Assembly (NCBI GenBank): GCA_029210625.1
Contig: JARGFU010000004.1
Span: 85,329-149,328 of the forward strand
Origin: Deltaproteobacteria bacterium
GTDB taxonomy: Bacteria; Myxococcota; Myxococcia; SLRQ01
Direction of reading: 5' to 3'
Length of the DNA stretch: 64,000 nt
Position 1 is the stretch's first letter; the number at the start of each line of letters is the position of its first letter. Of the stretch, positions 7,955 through 15,709 are shown one piece after another. Below the pieces are notes generated by a model, which was not told where the DNA came from, searched no databases, and worked only from the letters and a program-made list of their open reading frames with translations. The position numbers were made by a program, and so were the translations under genes.

Positions 7955-10900
7955 ATGGTAACCAAGCTCATCGAGGCCTGCATCCGAAACCGCCTCTTCG
8001 TCCTCATCGTCGCCGCCGCGGTCTCCTTCGGCGGCGCCTGGGCGCTCATGAGGACGCCGGTGGACGCGATCCCCGACCTCTCGGACGTCCAGGTGATCGT
8101 CTACACCGAGTACTCCGGCCAGGCCCCGCAGGTGGTCGAGGATCAGGTCACCTATCCCCTGACCACCGCCATGCTGGCCGTGCCCCACGCCAAGACCGTG
8201 CGGGGCTACTCCTTCTTCGGCTTCTCGATGGTCTACGTGATCTTCGAGGACGGCACCGATCTCTACTGGGCTCGCTCGCGGGTCCTCGAGTACCTGAACT
8301 TCGCCCGGGGCCGCCTGCCCGCCGGCCTCTCGCCCCAGCTCGGCCCCGACGCCACCGGCGTGGGCTGGATCTACGAGTACACCCTCTCCGACTTCAGCCC
8401 CCGGACCGGGGTGCTCAAGGCGCAGCTCGACGCCGACGGCAACGGGATGGTCGATGAGGCCGAGCTGCCGGCGATCCCCGCCGCCGAGCTCGCCGCGGCC
8501 GACCGCGAGCAGCGCGCGGCGGTCTATCCCGAGAAGACCCTGCTGGAGCTCTTCGCCGTCGCGGAGCATCCGGGGATCGGCAGCACCCTGGCCTTCGCCG
8601 AGGAGTCGGTGCGCTACCTGAAGAAGGGCTTCGACGAGGACCGCGACGAGGGCATCTCGAAGCAGGAGCTCTACCTGGCGGCGAACTTCGCCGGCATCGA
8701 TCTGGCCAACCTGCGCAGCCTGCAGGACTGGTACCTGCGCTACGAGCTGATGGCGATCCCGGGCGTCTCCGAGGTCGCCAGCGCCGGCGGCTACGTGCGG
8801 CAGTACCAGATCGAGGTCGACCCGGAGAAGCTGCGCGCGCACGGGCTCACCCTGGGCAAGATCAAGCAGGCCGTGCAGCGCTCGAACCTCGACGTGGGCG
8901 GCCGCCTGGTCGAGCTGGGCGAGACCGAGTTCATGGTGCGGGGCAAGGGCTACATCTCCAGCCTGGACGACCTGAAGGTGGTCCCGGTGGGGATGGACCC
9001 GGCGACCCACACGCCGATCTACCTCTCGCAGGTCGCCGACATCCACCTGGGTCCCGAGCTGCGCCGCGGCATCATGGAGATGAACGGCCAGGGCGAGGTC
9101 GTCAGCGGCATCGTGCTGGTGCGCTTCGGTGAGAACGCCCTCGAGGTCATCGAGCGGGTGAAGACCCGGATGGCCGAGCTGGAGCCCGGCCTGCCGGCGG
9201 GCGTCGAGGTCCACGTCTCCTACGATCGCTCGGCCCTGATCCACCGCGCCGTCGACACCCTCACGACGAAGCTGCTCGAGGAGATGCTGGTGGTGGCCCT
9301 CATCTGCATCCTCTTCCTCCTGCACTTCCGCTCGGCCTTCGTCGCGATCATCACCCTGCCGGTGGGCATCCTGATGAGCTTCATCGTGATGAACCTGCTG
9401 GGGATCAGCGCCAACATCATGAGCCTGGGAGGCATCGCCATCGCCATCGGGGTGATGGTCGACGCCTCGGTGGTGATGGTGGAGAACCTCCACAAGCACA
9501 AGGAGAGGAACGACGGCCGCAGCCACCTGCAGACCGTGATCGACGCCAGCGTCGAGGTGGGCCCGGCCCTCTTCTTCTCCCTGCTCATCGTCACGGTGAG
9601 CTTCCTGCCGGTCTTCGCCCTCGAGGCGCAGGAAGGAAGGATGTTCCGGCCCCTGGCCTACACCAAGACCTTCGCCATGGCCTCCTCGGCCATCGTGGCG
9701 GTGACCCTGATCCCCGTGCTGATGGTCTTCTTCGTGCGCGGGAAGATCCGCACCGAGGCGCAGAACCCCATCTCCCGCTTCTTCATCGCCGCCTACCGGC
9801 CGATCATCCGCGCGGTCCTGCGCTTCCCCGCGGCGACGATCGCGATCTCCCTCCTGCTGCTCGGCCTCACCCTCTGGCCCTACTCGAGGCTGGGCTCGGA
9901 GTTCATGCCGCCGCTGAACGAGGGCGACATCCTCTACATGCCCACCACGCCGCCGGGGATCTCGATCACCAAGGCGAAGGAGTTGCTGCAGCAGACCGAC
10001 AAGCTGATCGCGACCCACCCCCAGGTCGCCCACGTCCTGGGCAAGATCGGCCGCGCCGAGACCGCCACCGATCCGGCGCCCCTCTCGATGATCGAGACCA
10101 CGATCCTCCTGACGCCGAAGGAGACCTGGCCCGAGGGCAAGACCATCGAGGACATCGCCGCCGAGTTGGATCAGCGGGTGAAGATCCCGGGCCTGACCAA
10201 CGCCTGGACCATGCCGATCAAGACCCGGATCGACATGCTGGCCACGGGCATCAAGACGCCGGTGGGCGTGAAGCTGCTCGGCGACGACCTGACCCAGCTC
10301 TCCGCCATCGGCACCGAGATCGAGGGGCTCCTGCGGGGCCTGCCCGACACCCGCAGCGTCTACTCGGAGCGGGTGGTCGGCGGGAACTACCTCGACGTCG
10401 ACATCGACCGAGAGAAGGCGGCTCGCTTCGGCCTCACCGTCGCCGACGTGCAGGAGGTCGTCGCCTCGGCCATCGGCGGGATGAACGTCACCTACACCGT
10501 CGAGGGCCTCGAGCGATACCCGGTGAACCTGCGCTACCCCCGAGAGCTGCGCAGCGACCTCTCGGCCCTGCGCGAGCTGGCCGTGCCCACCCCGATGGGG
10601 CACGCCGTCCCCCTGGGCTCGGTCGCGACCCTCTCCACCCGGAAGGGGCCGCCGGCGATCAAGAGCGAGAATGCCCGGCGCACCGCCTGGATCTTCGTCG
10701 ATCTGAAGACCTCGGACGTCGGCGGCTACGTGAAGGAGGCCCGGGAGCTCGTCCGCAAGGAGATCGATCTCCCCGACGGGGTCTCGATCCAGTGGTCGGG
10801 GCAGTTCGAGTACATGGAGCACGCGAAGGAGACCCTCTCCGGGGTCATCCCCCTCACCCTCGCGATCATCTTCCTCTTGCTCTACCTGCACTTCCGCTCG

Positions 10901-11362
10901 ATCACCGAGTCGCTGATCGTCATGGCCACCCTGCCCTTCGCGCTGATCGGCGGCATCTGGCTGATGTGGCTGCTGGACTTCAACCTCTCGGTCGCCGTCG
11001 GGGTCGGCTTCATCGCCCTGGCCGGCCTCGCCGCCGAGACCGGGGTGGTCATGCTGGTCTACCTCGACGAGGCCTTCACCCGCTGGAAGCGCGAGGGGCG
11101 CCTGAAGACCCTGGCCGATCTCTCCGGCCCCATCCTCGAGGGCGCCGTCGACCGGGTCCGCCCCAAGCTGATGACCGTCGCCACCACCCTCATCGGCCTC
11201 TTGCCGGTGATGTTCGGCACCGAGACCGGCACCCGGGTGATGAAGCGCATCGCCGCCCCCATGGTGGGCGGCCTCGTCTCCTCCACCATCCTGACCCTGA
11301 TCATCCTTCCGGCCATCTACCTCCTCTGGAAGCGCCTCACCGAGCGCAAGGAGCTCTCATGA
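7955..11362 (+). CDS. RND heavy-metal efflux pump (CusA/CzcA family) with EF-hand-like insertion
   Basis: Inner-membrane proton-driven pump of 1,135 residues with 12 transmembrane helices in two halves. Family signatures: TPVDAIPDLSDVQVIVYTEY near the N-terminus, LRSLQDWYLRYEL, TM4 IAIGVMVDASVVMVEN, and PVGVKLLGDDL. Between YEYTLSD and LANLRSLQDW, where E. coli CusA has only a short linker, there are about 95 extra residues. These include DADGNGMVDEAE (residues 159-170), a textbook EF-hand loop, and DEDRDEGISKQE (227-238), a near match. By homology the insertion lies in the periplasmic porter domain near the PN1/PN2 boundary. ATG 7955 has GAGG upstream. Ca2+ binding is inference. Confidence 0.92.
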   Translation: MVTKLIEACIRNRLFVLIVAAAVSFGGAWALMRTPVDAIPDLSDVQVIVYTEYSGQAPQVVEDQVTYPLTTAMLAVPHAKTVRGYSFFGFSMVYVIFEDGTDLYWARSRVLEYLNFARGRLPAGLSPQLGPDATGVGWIYEYTLSDFSPRTGVLKAQLDADGNGMVDEAELPAIPAAELAAADREQRAAVYPEKTLLELFAVAEHPGIGSTLAFAEESVRYLKKGFDEDRDEGISKQELYLAANFAGIDLANLRSLQDWYLRYELMAIPGVSEVASAGGYVRQYQIEVDPEKLRAHGLTLGKIKQAVQRSNLDVGGRLVELGETEFMVRGKGYISSLDDLKVVPVGMDPATHTPIYLSQVADIHLGPELRRGIMEMNGQGEVVSGIVLVRFGENALEVIERVKTRMAELEPGLPAGVEVHVSYDRSALIHRAVDTLTTKLLEEMLVVALICILFLLHFRSAFVAIITLPVGILMSFIVMNLLGISANIMSLGGIAIAIGVMVDASVVMVENLHKHKERNDGRSHLQTVIDASVEVGPALFFSLLIVTVSFLPVFALEAQEGRMFRPLAYTKTFAMASSAIVAVTLIPVLMVFFVRGKIRTEAQNPISRFFIAAYRPIIRAVLRFPAATIAISLLLLGLTLWPYSRLGSEFMPPLNEGDILYMPTTPPGISITKAKELLQQTDKLIATHPQVAHVLGKIGRAETATDPAPLSMIETTILLTPKETWPEGKTIEDIAAELDQRVKIPGLTNAWTMPIKTRIDMLATGIKTPVGVKLLGDDLTQLSAIGTEIEGLLRGLPDTRSVYSERVVGGNYLDVDIDREKAARFGLTVADVQEVVASAIGGMNVTYTVEGLERYPVNLRYPRELRSDLSALRELAVPTPMGHAVPLGSVATLSTRKGPPAIKSENARRTAWIFVDLKTSDVGGYVKEARELVRKEIDLPDGVSIQWSGQFEYMEHAKETLSGVIPLTLAIIFLLLYLHFRSITESLIVMATLPFALIGGIWLMWLLDFNLSVAVGVGFIALAGLAAETGVVMLVYLDEAFTRWKREGRLKTLADLSGPILEGAVDRVRPKLMTVATTLIGLLPVMFGTETGTRVMKRIAAPMVGGLVSSTILTLIILPAIYLLWKRLTERKELS

Positions 11363-11907
11363 AGACCCTGAAGACCCTCTCCCTCTCCCTCTTCGCCACC
11401 ACCCTCCTCCTCGCCTGCTCGAGCCCGGCCCTCGCCGGCGGCTCGAAGTTCGACGAGGGGATGAAGCCCATCCTCGAGCACTACCTGAAGGCCCAGGAGG
11501 CCCTCGCCGGCGACACCACCGAGGGCGTCCAGGACGCCGGGAAGAAGATCGCGAAGCTGGCGAAGAAGCTCGACGCCAAGAGCGTCACCGGCGAGCACAA
11601 GGAGCACTTCGCCAAGCTGCCGGAGAAGATCCTCGCCGGCGCCGAGGCCCTCACCGGGGCCGACACGATCGAGGCCCAGCGCGACGCCTTCAAGAAGCTC
11701 TCCCGGCCGATCTCGATGTGGACCGAGATGGCGAAGCCCGCGGGGGTCTCGGTCGTCTTCTGCTCGATGGCCAAGGGCAGCTGGGTCCAGTCGGGCGAGG
11801 ACATCCGCAACCCCTACTACGGGGCGAAGATGCTGGCCTGCGGCGAGGTGATCTCGGGGGCCCCGGCGAAGGGGCACAGCCACGAGGAGATGAGCAAGAA
11901 GAAGTAG
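11359..11907 (+). CDS. Periplasmic DUF3347-type protein, last gene of the metal efflux operon
   Basis: A 182-residue secreted protein. The N-terminus contains both a lipobox-like LLLACSS and an ALAGG signal-peptidase site, so it may be a lipoprotein or soluble. The C-terminal half has the DUF3347 pattern VVFCSMAKGSWVQSG followed by NPYYGAKMLACGE; this domain is otherwise found appended to CusB-type adaptors. Conserved Cys and Met residues and a His tail (GHSHEEM) suggest metal binding. ATG overlaps the pump's stop (ATGA). It could serve as the metal chaperone that CusF provides elsewhere; that role is inferred. Confidence 0.8.
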   Translation: MKTLKTLSLSLFATTLLLACSSPALAGGSKFDEGMKPILEHYLKAQEALAGDTTEGVQDAGKKIAKLAKKLDAKSVTGEHKEHFAKLPEKILAGAEALTGADTIEAQRDAFKKLSRPISMWTEMAKPAGVSVVFCSMAKGSWVQSGEDIRNPYYGAKMLACGEVISGAPAKGHSHEEMSKKK

Positions 11908-11947
11908 CGGTCTTGCATTCGGGGGCCGCTCGGACTTGGGTGGGGGC

Positions 11948-13711
11948 ATGCGGGATCCAGGAAGAGCCGTGGACGTGGACGTGCACGTGCACGTGTACGT
12001 GTACGGGGTAGTTCTCCTGCTCGCGCTCGGCTCGGCCCGAGTCGCGCACGCCGCCTACCCGACCCCCGCCCGGGGTGAGGAGGCGATGGTCGTCACGGCC
12101 CGCCCCGAGGCGACCCGCGCCGCCCTGCAGATCCTGAAGGCCGGCGGCAACGCGGTGGACGCCGCGGTCTGCGCGGCCCTCGTCCTCGGGGTGGTCGAGC
12201 CCTACTCCTCGGGGATCGGGGGGGGCGGCTTCCTGCTCCTCCACCGTCCGGGCGAGGAGGCCACCGTCGCCCTCGACTTCCGGGAGAAGGCGCCCGCCGC
12301 GGCCACCCGGGACATGTACCTGAAGGAGGGCGAGGTCGTCCCCGGGCTCTCCCGGGAGGGCTGGCTCTCGGTGGCCACCCCGGGTCAGGTCGCCGGGCTG
12401 CTCCTGGCCCTGGAGAAGTGGGGCAAGCTGCCGCGCGCGAAGGTGATGGCGCCGGCGATCCGCCTGGCCCGCCAGGGCTTCCCGGTCTCACCCCGCTACC
12501 AGCACCTGGCCGGCAAGTCGCTGGAGAAGCTGCGGAAGGATCCGGAGGCCGCGCGGATCTTCCTGACGCGCGGGGAGGACGGCGCCTGGCAGGTGCCGCC
12601 CCTGGGCCACGTGGTGAAGCAGCCCGACCTCGCCCGCACCCTCCAGCGGATCGCGAAGCAGGGGAGCAAGGGCTTCTACGCCGGGCCGGTGGCCCGGGCG
12701 ATCGAGGCGAGCGCGAAGGAAGGCGGCGGCATCCTGACGGCGAAGGACCTCGCGGCCTACGCGCCCACCGAGCGCGCGCCGGTGGTGGGCCGCTACCGGG
12801 GCTTCGAGATCCACTCCATGCCCCCGCCCTCCTCCGGAGGGGTGATCCTGCTGGAGCTCCTCCAGATCCTCGAGGGCCACGACCCGAAGGCCCGGGGCTG
12901 GCGCTCGCCCGCCACCCTGCACCTGATGGCCGAGGCCATGCGCCGGGCCTTCGCCGACCGGAACACCCAGCTGGGCGATCCGGCCTTCGTCGAGAACCCG
13001 ATCGACACCCTCCTCGACCCTTCTTACGCGGCCAGGCAGCGGGCGAGCATCGATCCCGCGAAGGCGAGCCGCTCGGATCAGGTGAAGCCCCTGGCCCCGG
13101 AGGGCGCCAGCGGGGAGAGCGGGACCCACACCTCGCACCTCTCGGTCGTCGACGCCACGGGCAACGCCGTCGCGCTGACCACCACGGTGAACTACCTCTT
13201 CGGCGCCGGGGTGGTGGCGAAGGGCACCGGCGTGCTGATGAACGACGAGATGGACGACTTCGCGGCGGCGCCCGGCGCCCCCAACGTCTTCGGCCTGGTG
13301 CAGGGCGAGGCGAACGCCGTGGCGCCGAACAAGATCCCCCTCTCCTCGATGAGCCCCACCCTGGTCTTCGAGCCCGGCGAGGGCGGTCGTCGCCTGCGCT
13401 GGGTGGTGGGCTCGCCCGGCGGCCCCCGGATCATCACCACCGTCCTGCAGGTGCTGATCGAGGTGATCGACCACGGCAAGGACATCCAGGAGGCGGTGAG
13501 CCTGCCGCGCCTGCATCACCAGTGGTACCCGGACCGGATCTTCGTCGAGCCGGGCTTCGAGGCCGCCACCCTCGAGGGGCTGAAGGCCCTGGGCCACACC
13601 CTGGAGGAGGGCGAGCCCTGGTCGGCCGCCAACTGCATCGAGGTCGACGAGGCCGGCGTCCGCCACGGCGGCACCGATCCGAGACAGGAGGGCCTCGCCG
13701 AGGGCTACTGA
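11948..13711 (+). CDS. ggt: Gamma-glutamyltransferase (glutathione hydrolase)
   Basis: Periplasmic Ntn-hydrolase that cleaves gamma-glutamyl bonds, such as in glutathione, and matures by self-cleavage. Seen: GGNAVDAAVCAALVLGVVEP near the N-terminus, GIGGGGFLLLH, and the nucleophile Thr395 in GTHTSHLSVVD, which starts the small subunit; then PLSSMSPTLVF and VGSPGGPRI. Start: ATG 11948 gives MRDPGRAV, then a hydrophobic stretch ending ARVAHA. TTG 11936 is the alternative. The leader contains an unusual VDVDVHVHVYVY run encoded by a hexamer repeat. The 3' end overlaps the convergent START gene by 7 bases. Confidence 0.93.
   Translation: MRDPGRAVDVDVHVHVYVYGVVLLLALGSARVAHAAYPTPARGEEAMVVTARPEATRAALQILKAGGNAVDAAVCAALVLGVVEPYSSGIGGGGFLLLHRPGEEATVALDFREKAPAAATRDMYLKEGEVVPGLSREGWLSVATPGQVAGLLLALEKWGKLPRAKVMAPAIRLARQGFPVSPRYQHLAGKSLEKLRKDPEAARIFLTRGEDGAWQVPPLGHVVKQPDLARTLQRIAKQGSKGFYAGPVARAIEASAKEGGGILTAKDLAAYAPTERAPVVGRYRGFEIHSMPPPSSGGVILLELLQILEGHDPKARGWRSPATLHLMAEAMRRAFADRNTQLGDPAFVENPIDTLLDPSYAARQRASIDPAKASRSDQVKPLAPEGASGESGTHTSHLSVVDATGNAVALTTTVNYLFGAGVVAKGTGVLMNDEMDDFAAAPGAPNVFGLVQGEANAVAPNKIPLSSMSPTLVFEPGEGGRRLRWVVGSPGGPRIITTVLQVLIEVIDHGKDIQEAVSLPRLHHQWYPDRIFVEPGFEAATLEGLKALGHTLEEGEPWSAANCIEVDEAGVRHGGTDPRQEGLAEGY
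11969..12004 (+). repeat. Hexamer repeat (GTGGAC)2(GTGCAC)2(GTGTAC)2
   Basis: Six consecutive GTGNAC hexamers in pairs, in frame with the ggt leader, encoding VDVDVHVHVYVY. Copy-number change would keep the frame while altering the signal-peptide n-region. A start at one of the GTG codons is possible but would lack positive charges. Confidence 0.85.
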
Positions 13712-14442
13712 GGATCGGGCTTCGAGGGCGCCTCGTCGTAGCCGGGGTGGGCCTCCCGGATCTGCTCGATCAGCGGCTCGTAGCCCCCGGCGGTCGCCAC
13801 CGCCTGGCGCAGCCGCACGAAGGTGTCGAAGGGCCAGTTCTTGCTGGTGAGGTTGACGATCCAGGCGGGCAGCCAGCCGCCGGTGTCCATCTGCAGCTCG
13901 ACCTCCACCCAGGTGTTCTCGGCGTCGATCACCCGCGCCTTGAAGGTCGAGAGCAGGAACTTCGCCCGCACCACGCCGTCTCGCTCGGGCTCCTTCGGGT
14001 GGACCACCGAGCGCATGATGTCGGTGACCTCCTTCTTCTCGAGGTCGAAGACGTAGGTGTCGGAGAAGACCAGGTCCCGGTTCTGGAAGGGCCATGGCAG
14101 GTGGGTCTGGTTGTAGGTGATCTGGTGCTCGAGGTCCTTCTTCTCGACGAAGTGGTTGTCGACGCAGTCGGCCAGCCAGTCGCAGGAGCGCTCGCTGTCC
14201 ATGTAGACGGCGACCACCCGGTAGAAGTTGCCCTTCACCACCCCGTGGCCCCGCCAGGCCGCGAAGTTCGAGCCCGGCGTGATCCGCCGGAAGCCGGAGA
14301 TGCCCTCCTTGACGTAGAGCTTCTCCCAGCCGGCCTCCTCCTCCGAGCGGGCGGGCGCAGGCAGCAGGAGGGAGGCGAGCAGCAGCGCCGCCGCCAGAAG
14401 GCCAGTGATCTCCCCGATGCGTCGAACCCCCATGGTGCCCAT
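13705..14442 (-). CDS. Secreted START-domain lipid-binding-like protein
   Basis: A 245-residue protein with an N-terminal hydrophobic signal (LLAAALLLASLLLPAPARS). A START/SRPBCC-like domain follows, with KLYVKEGISGFRR, LPWPFQNRDLVFSD and a C-terminal helix region ending FVRLRQAVATAGG. START folds hold a lipid or other hydrophobic ligand in a deep pocket; the ligand is unknown. ATG 14442 and ATG 14433 (MGVRRIG) are both possible starts with no strong ribosome site. The gene is convergent with ggt and divergent from the PQQ-repeat gene. Confidence 0.78.
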   Translation of the reverse strand: MGTMGVRRIGEITGLLAAALLLASLLLPAPARSEEEAGWEKLYVKEGISGFRRITPGSNFAAWRGHGVVKGNFYRVVAVYMDSERSCDWLADCVDNHFVEKKDLEHQITYNQTHLPWPFQNRDLVFSDTYVFDLEKKEVTDIMRSVVHPKEPERDGVVRAKFLLSTFKARVIDAENTWVEVELQMDTGGWLPAWIVNLTSKNWPFDTFVRLRQAVATAGGYEPLIEQIREAHPGYDEAPSKPDPQ

Positions 14443-14544
14443 GGTGCGAGCAAGCCCGTCACCATTGCAAGACCCCGGACGCTGTGCTGTTGATCAGGGG
14501 TCCGTGGAGCCGCCGCAAGAAGGCCCACTTCCAAGGGGGAATCG

Positions 14545-15705
14545 ATGCACCTCGCGCTTCGCCGCCTGCTCTCCTGCGCTGCCCTCACCTCGGCCCTCGC
14601 GCTGACCGGCTGCCCGAAGGGGCCGGTCGAGGTGCTCTTCGAGCAGCCCCTGGGCTCCCCGAGCCACTCGACGCCCGCGCTGGGCAAGAAGGCCATCGCC
14701 TTCGGCACCGAGTCGGGGAACGTCTTCTACTACGGGCGCGACGGCCGCTTCCTGGCGAAGTTCCAGGCCATCAAGGAGGTGGTGGGCGCCCCGGCCTACG
14801 ACGAGGAGACCGACACCTTCGTCTTCGGCTCGACCTCCTACGTCTTCTACGCCACCTCGGGGCTGGGCAAGCAGCGCTGGAGCGTGGCGACCCGGGACCG
14901 GATCAAGGGCGATCCGATCATCGACTCGGGGAGGGTCTACTTCGGCTCCTACGACGACCACTTCTACTGCGTGGACCTCAAGTCCTCCCGCAAGCACTGG
15001 ATCTTCCCGACCCGGGGTCTGCCGGCCGAGGCCGAGCCCGAGGCCGAGGCGGCCGAGGGAGAGGAGGCCGCCGAGGGGGCCGAGGCCCCGGCGGCGCCCG
15101 CCCCGAAGATCGACACCGGCGACTTCAGCTACTCCAAGCCCTTCCTGCACGAGGGCGTCCTCTACGTCGGCAACATGGACGGGCACCTCTACGCCCTCGA
15201 CGCCAAGAGCGGCGAGATGAAGTGGCGCTACAAGACCGGGGGCGCGGTGACCTCCTCCCCCTGGGTCGAGGGCGACGTCGTCTACTTCGGCAGCAACGAC
15301 AACCTGCTGCACGCCATCAAGACCGACGGCAAGACCAAGGTCTTCGAGCACAAGACCGGCGGCTGGGTGAACGCCTCCCCCGTCGTGCACGAGGGCGTCC
15401 TCTACTGCGGCAGCGACGACGGCAAGCTCTACGCCCTCGATCCCGCCACCGGCGCGCAGAAGTGGGCCTTCGACACCGGCGGCGAGATCAAGAGCCGGCC
15501 CGCCTTCCACGGCGACAAGGTGATCATCACCTCCGGCGCCCGCGCCTCGGGCGCGTGGATCATCAACCGCGCCGACGGCACCCTCTTCCACCGGCACGAG
15601 ACCGCCGGGAAGGTCGAGTCGGATCCGGTGGTCGAGAACGGGGTGCTCTTCCTCACCACCGGCGACGGCACCTTCCTCGGCCTGAAGCTCCCGGCCGCGG
15701 GCTAG
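14545..15705 (+). CDS. PQQ-like beta-propeller lipoprotein (BamB-like)
   Basis: A 386-residue exported lipoprotein: lipobox ALTGC around residues 19-23. The body is built from repeated propeller blades of the form GxLYALDAxTGxxKWxFxTGG, for example GHLYALDAKSGEMKWRYKTG and GKLYALDPATGAQKWAFDTG. An Ala/Glu-rich low-complexity insert (AEAEPEAEAAEG...) separates the early blades from the rest near residues 160-190. Such proteins scaffold outer-membrane assembly or other envelope complexes. No bam or der genes are adjacent, so a BamB role is only a possibility. AAGGGGGAA precedes the ATG. Confidence 0.82.
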   Translation: MHLALRRLLSCAALTSALALTGCPKGPVEVLFEQPLGSPSHSTPALGKKAIAFGTESGNVFYYGRDGRFLAKFQAIKEVVGAPAYDEETDTFVFGSTSYVFYATSGLGKQRWSVATRDRIKGDPIIDSGRVYFGSYDDHFYCVDLKSSRKHWIFPTRGLPAEAEPEAEAAEGEEAAEGAEAPAAPAPKIDTGDFSYSKPFLHEGVLYVGNMDGHLYALDAKSGEMKWRYKTGGAVTSSPWVEGDVVYFGSNDNLLHAIKTDGKTKVFEHKTGGWVNASPVVHEGVLYCGSDDGKLYALDPATGAQKWAFDTGGEIKSRPAFHGDKVIITSGARASGAWIINRADGTLFHRHETAGKVESDPVVENGVLFLTTGDGTFLGLKLPAAG

Positions 15706-15709
15706 AGGG

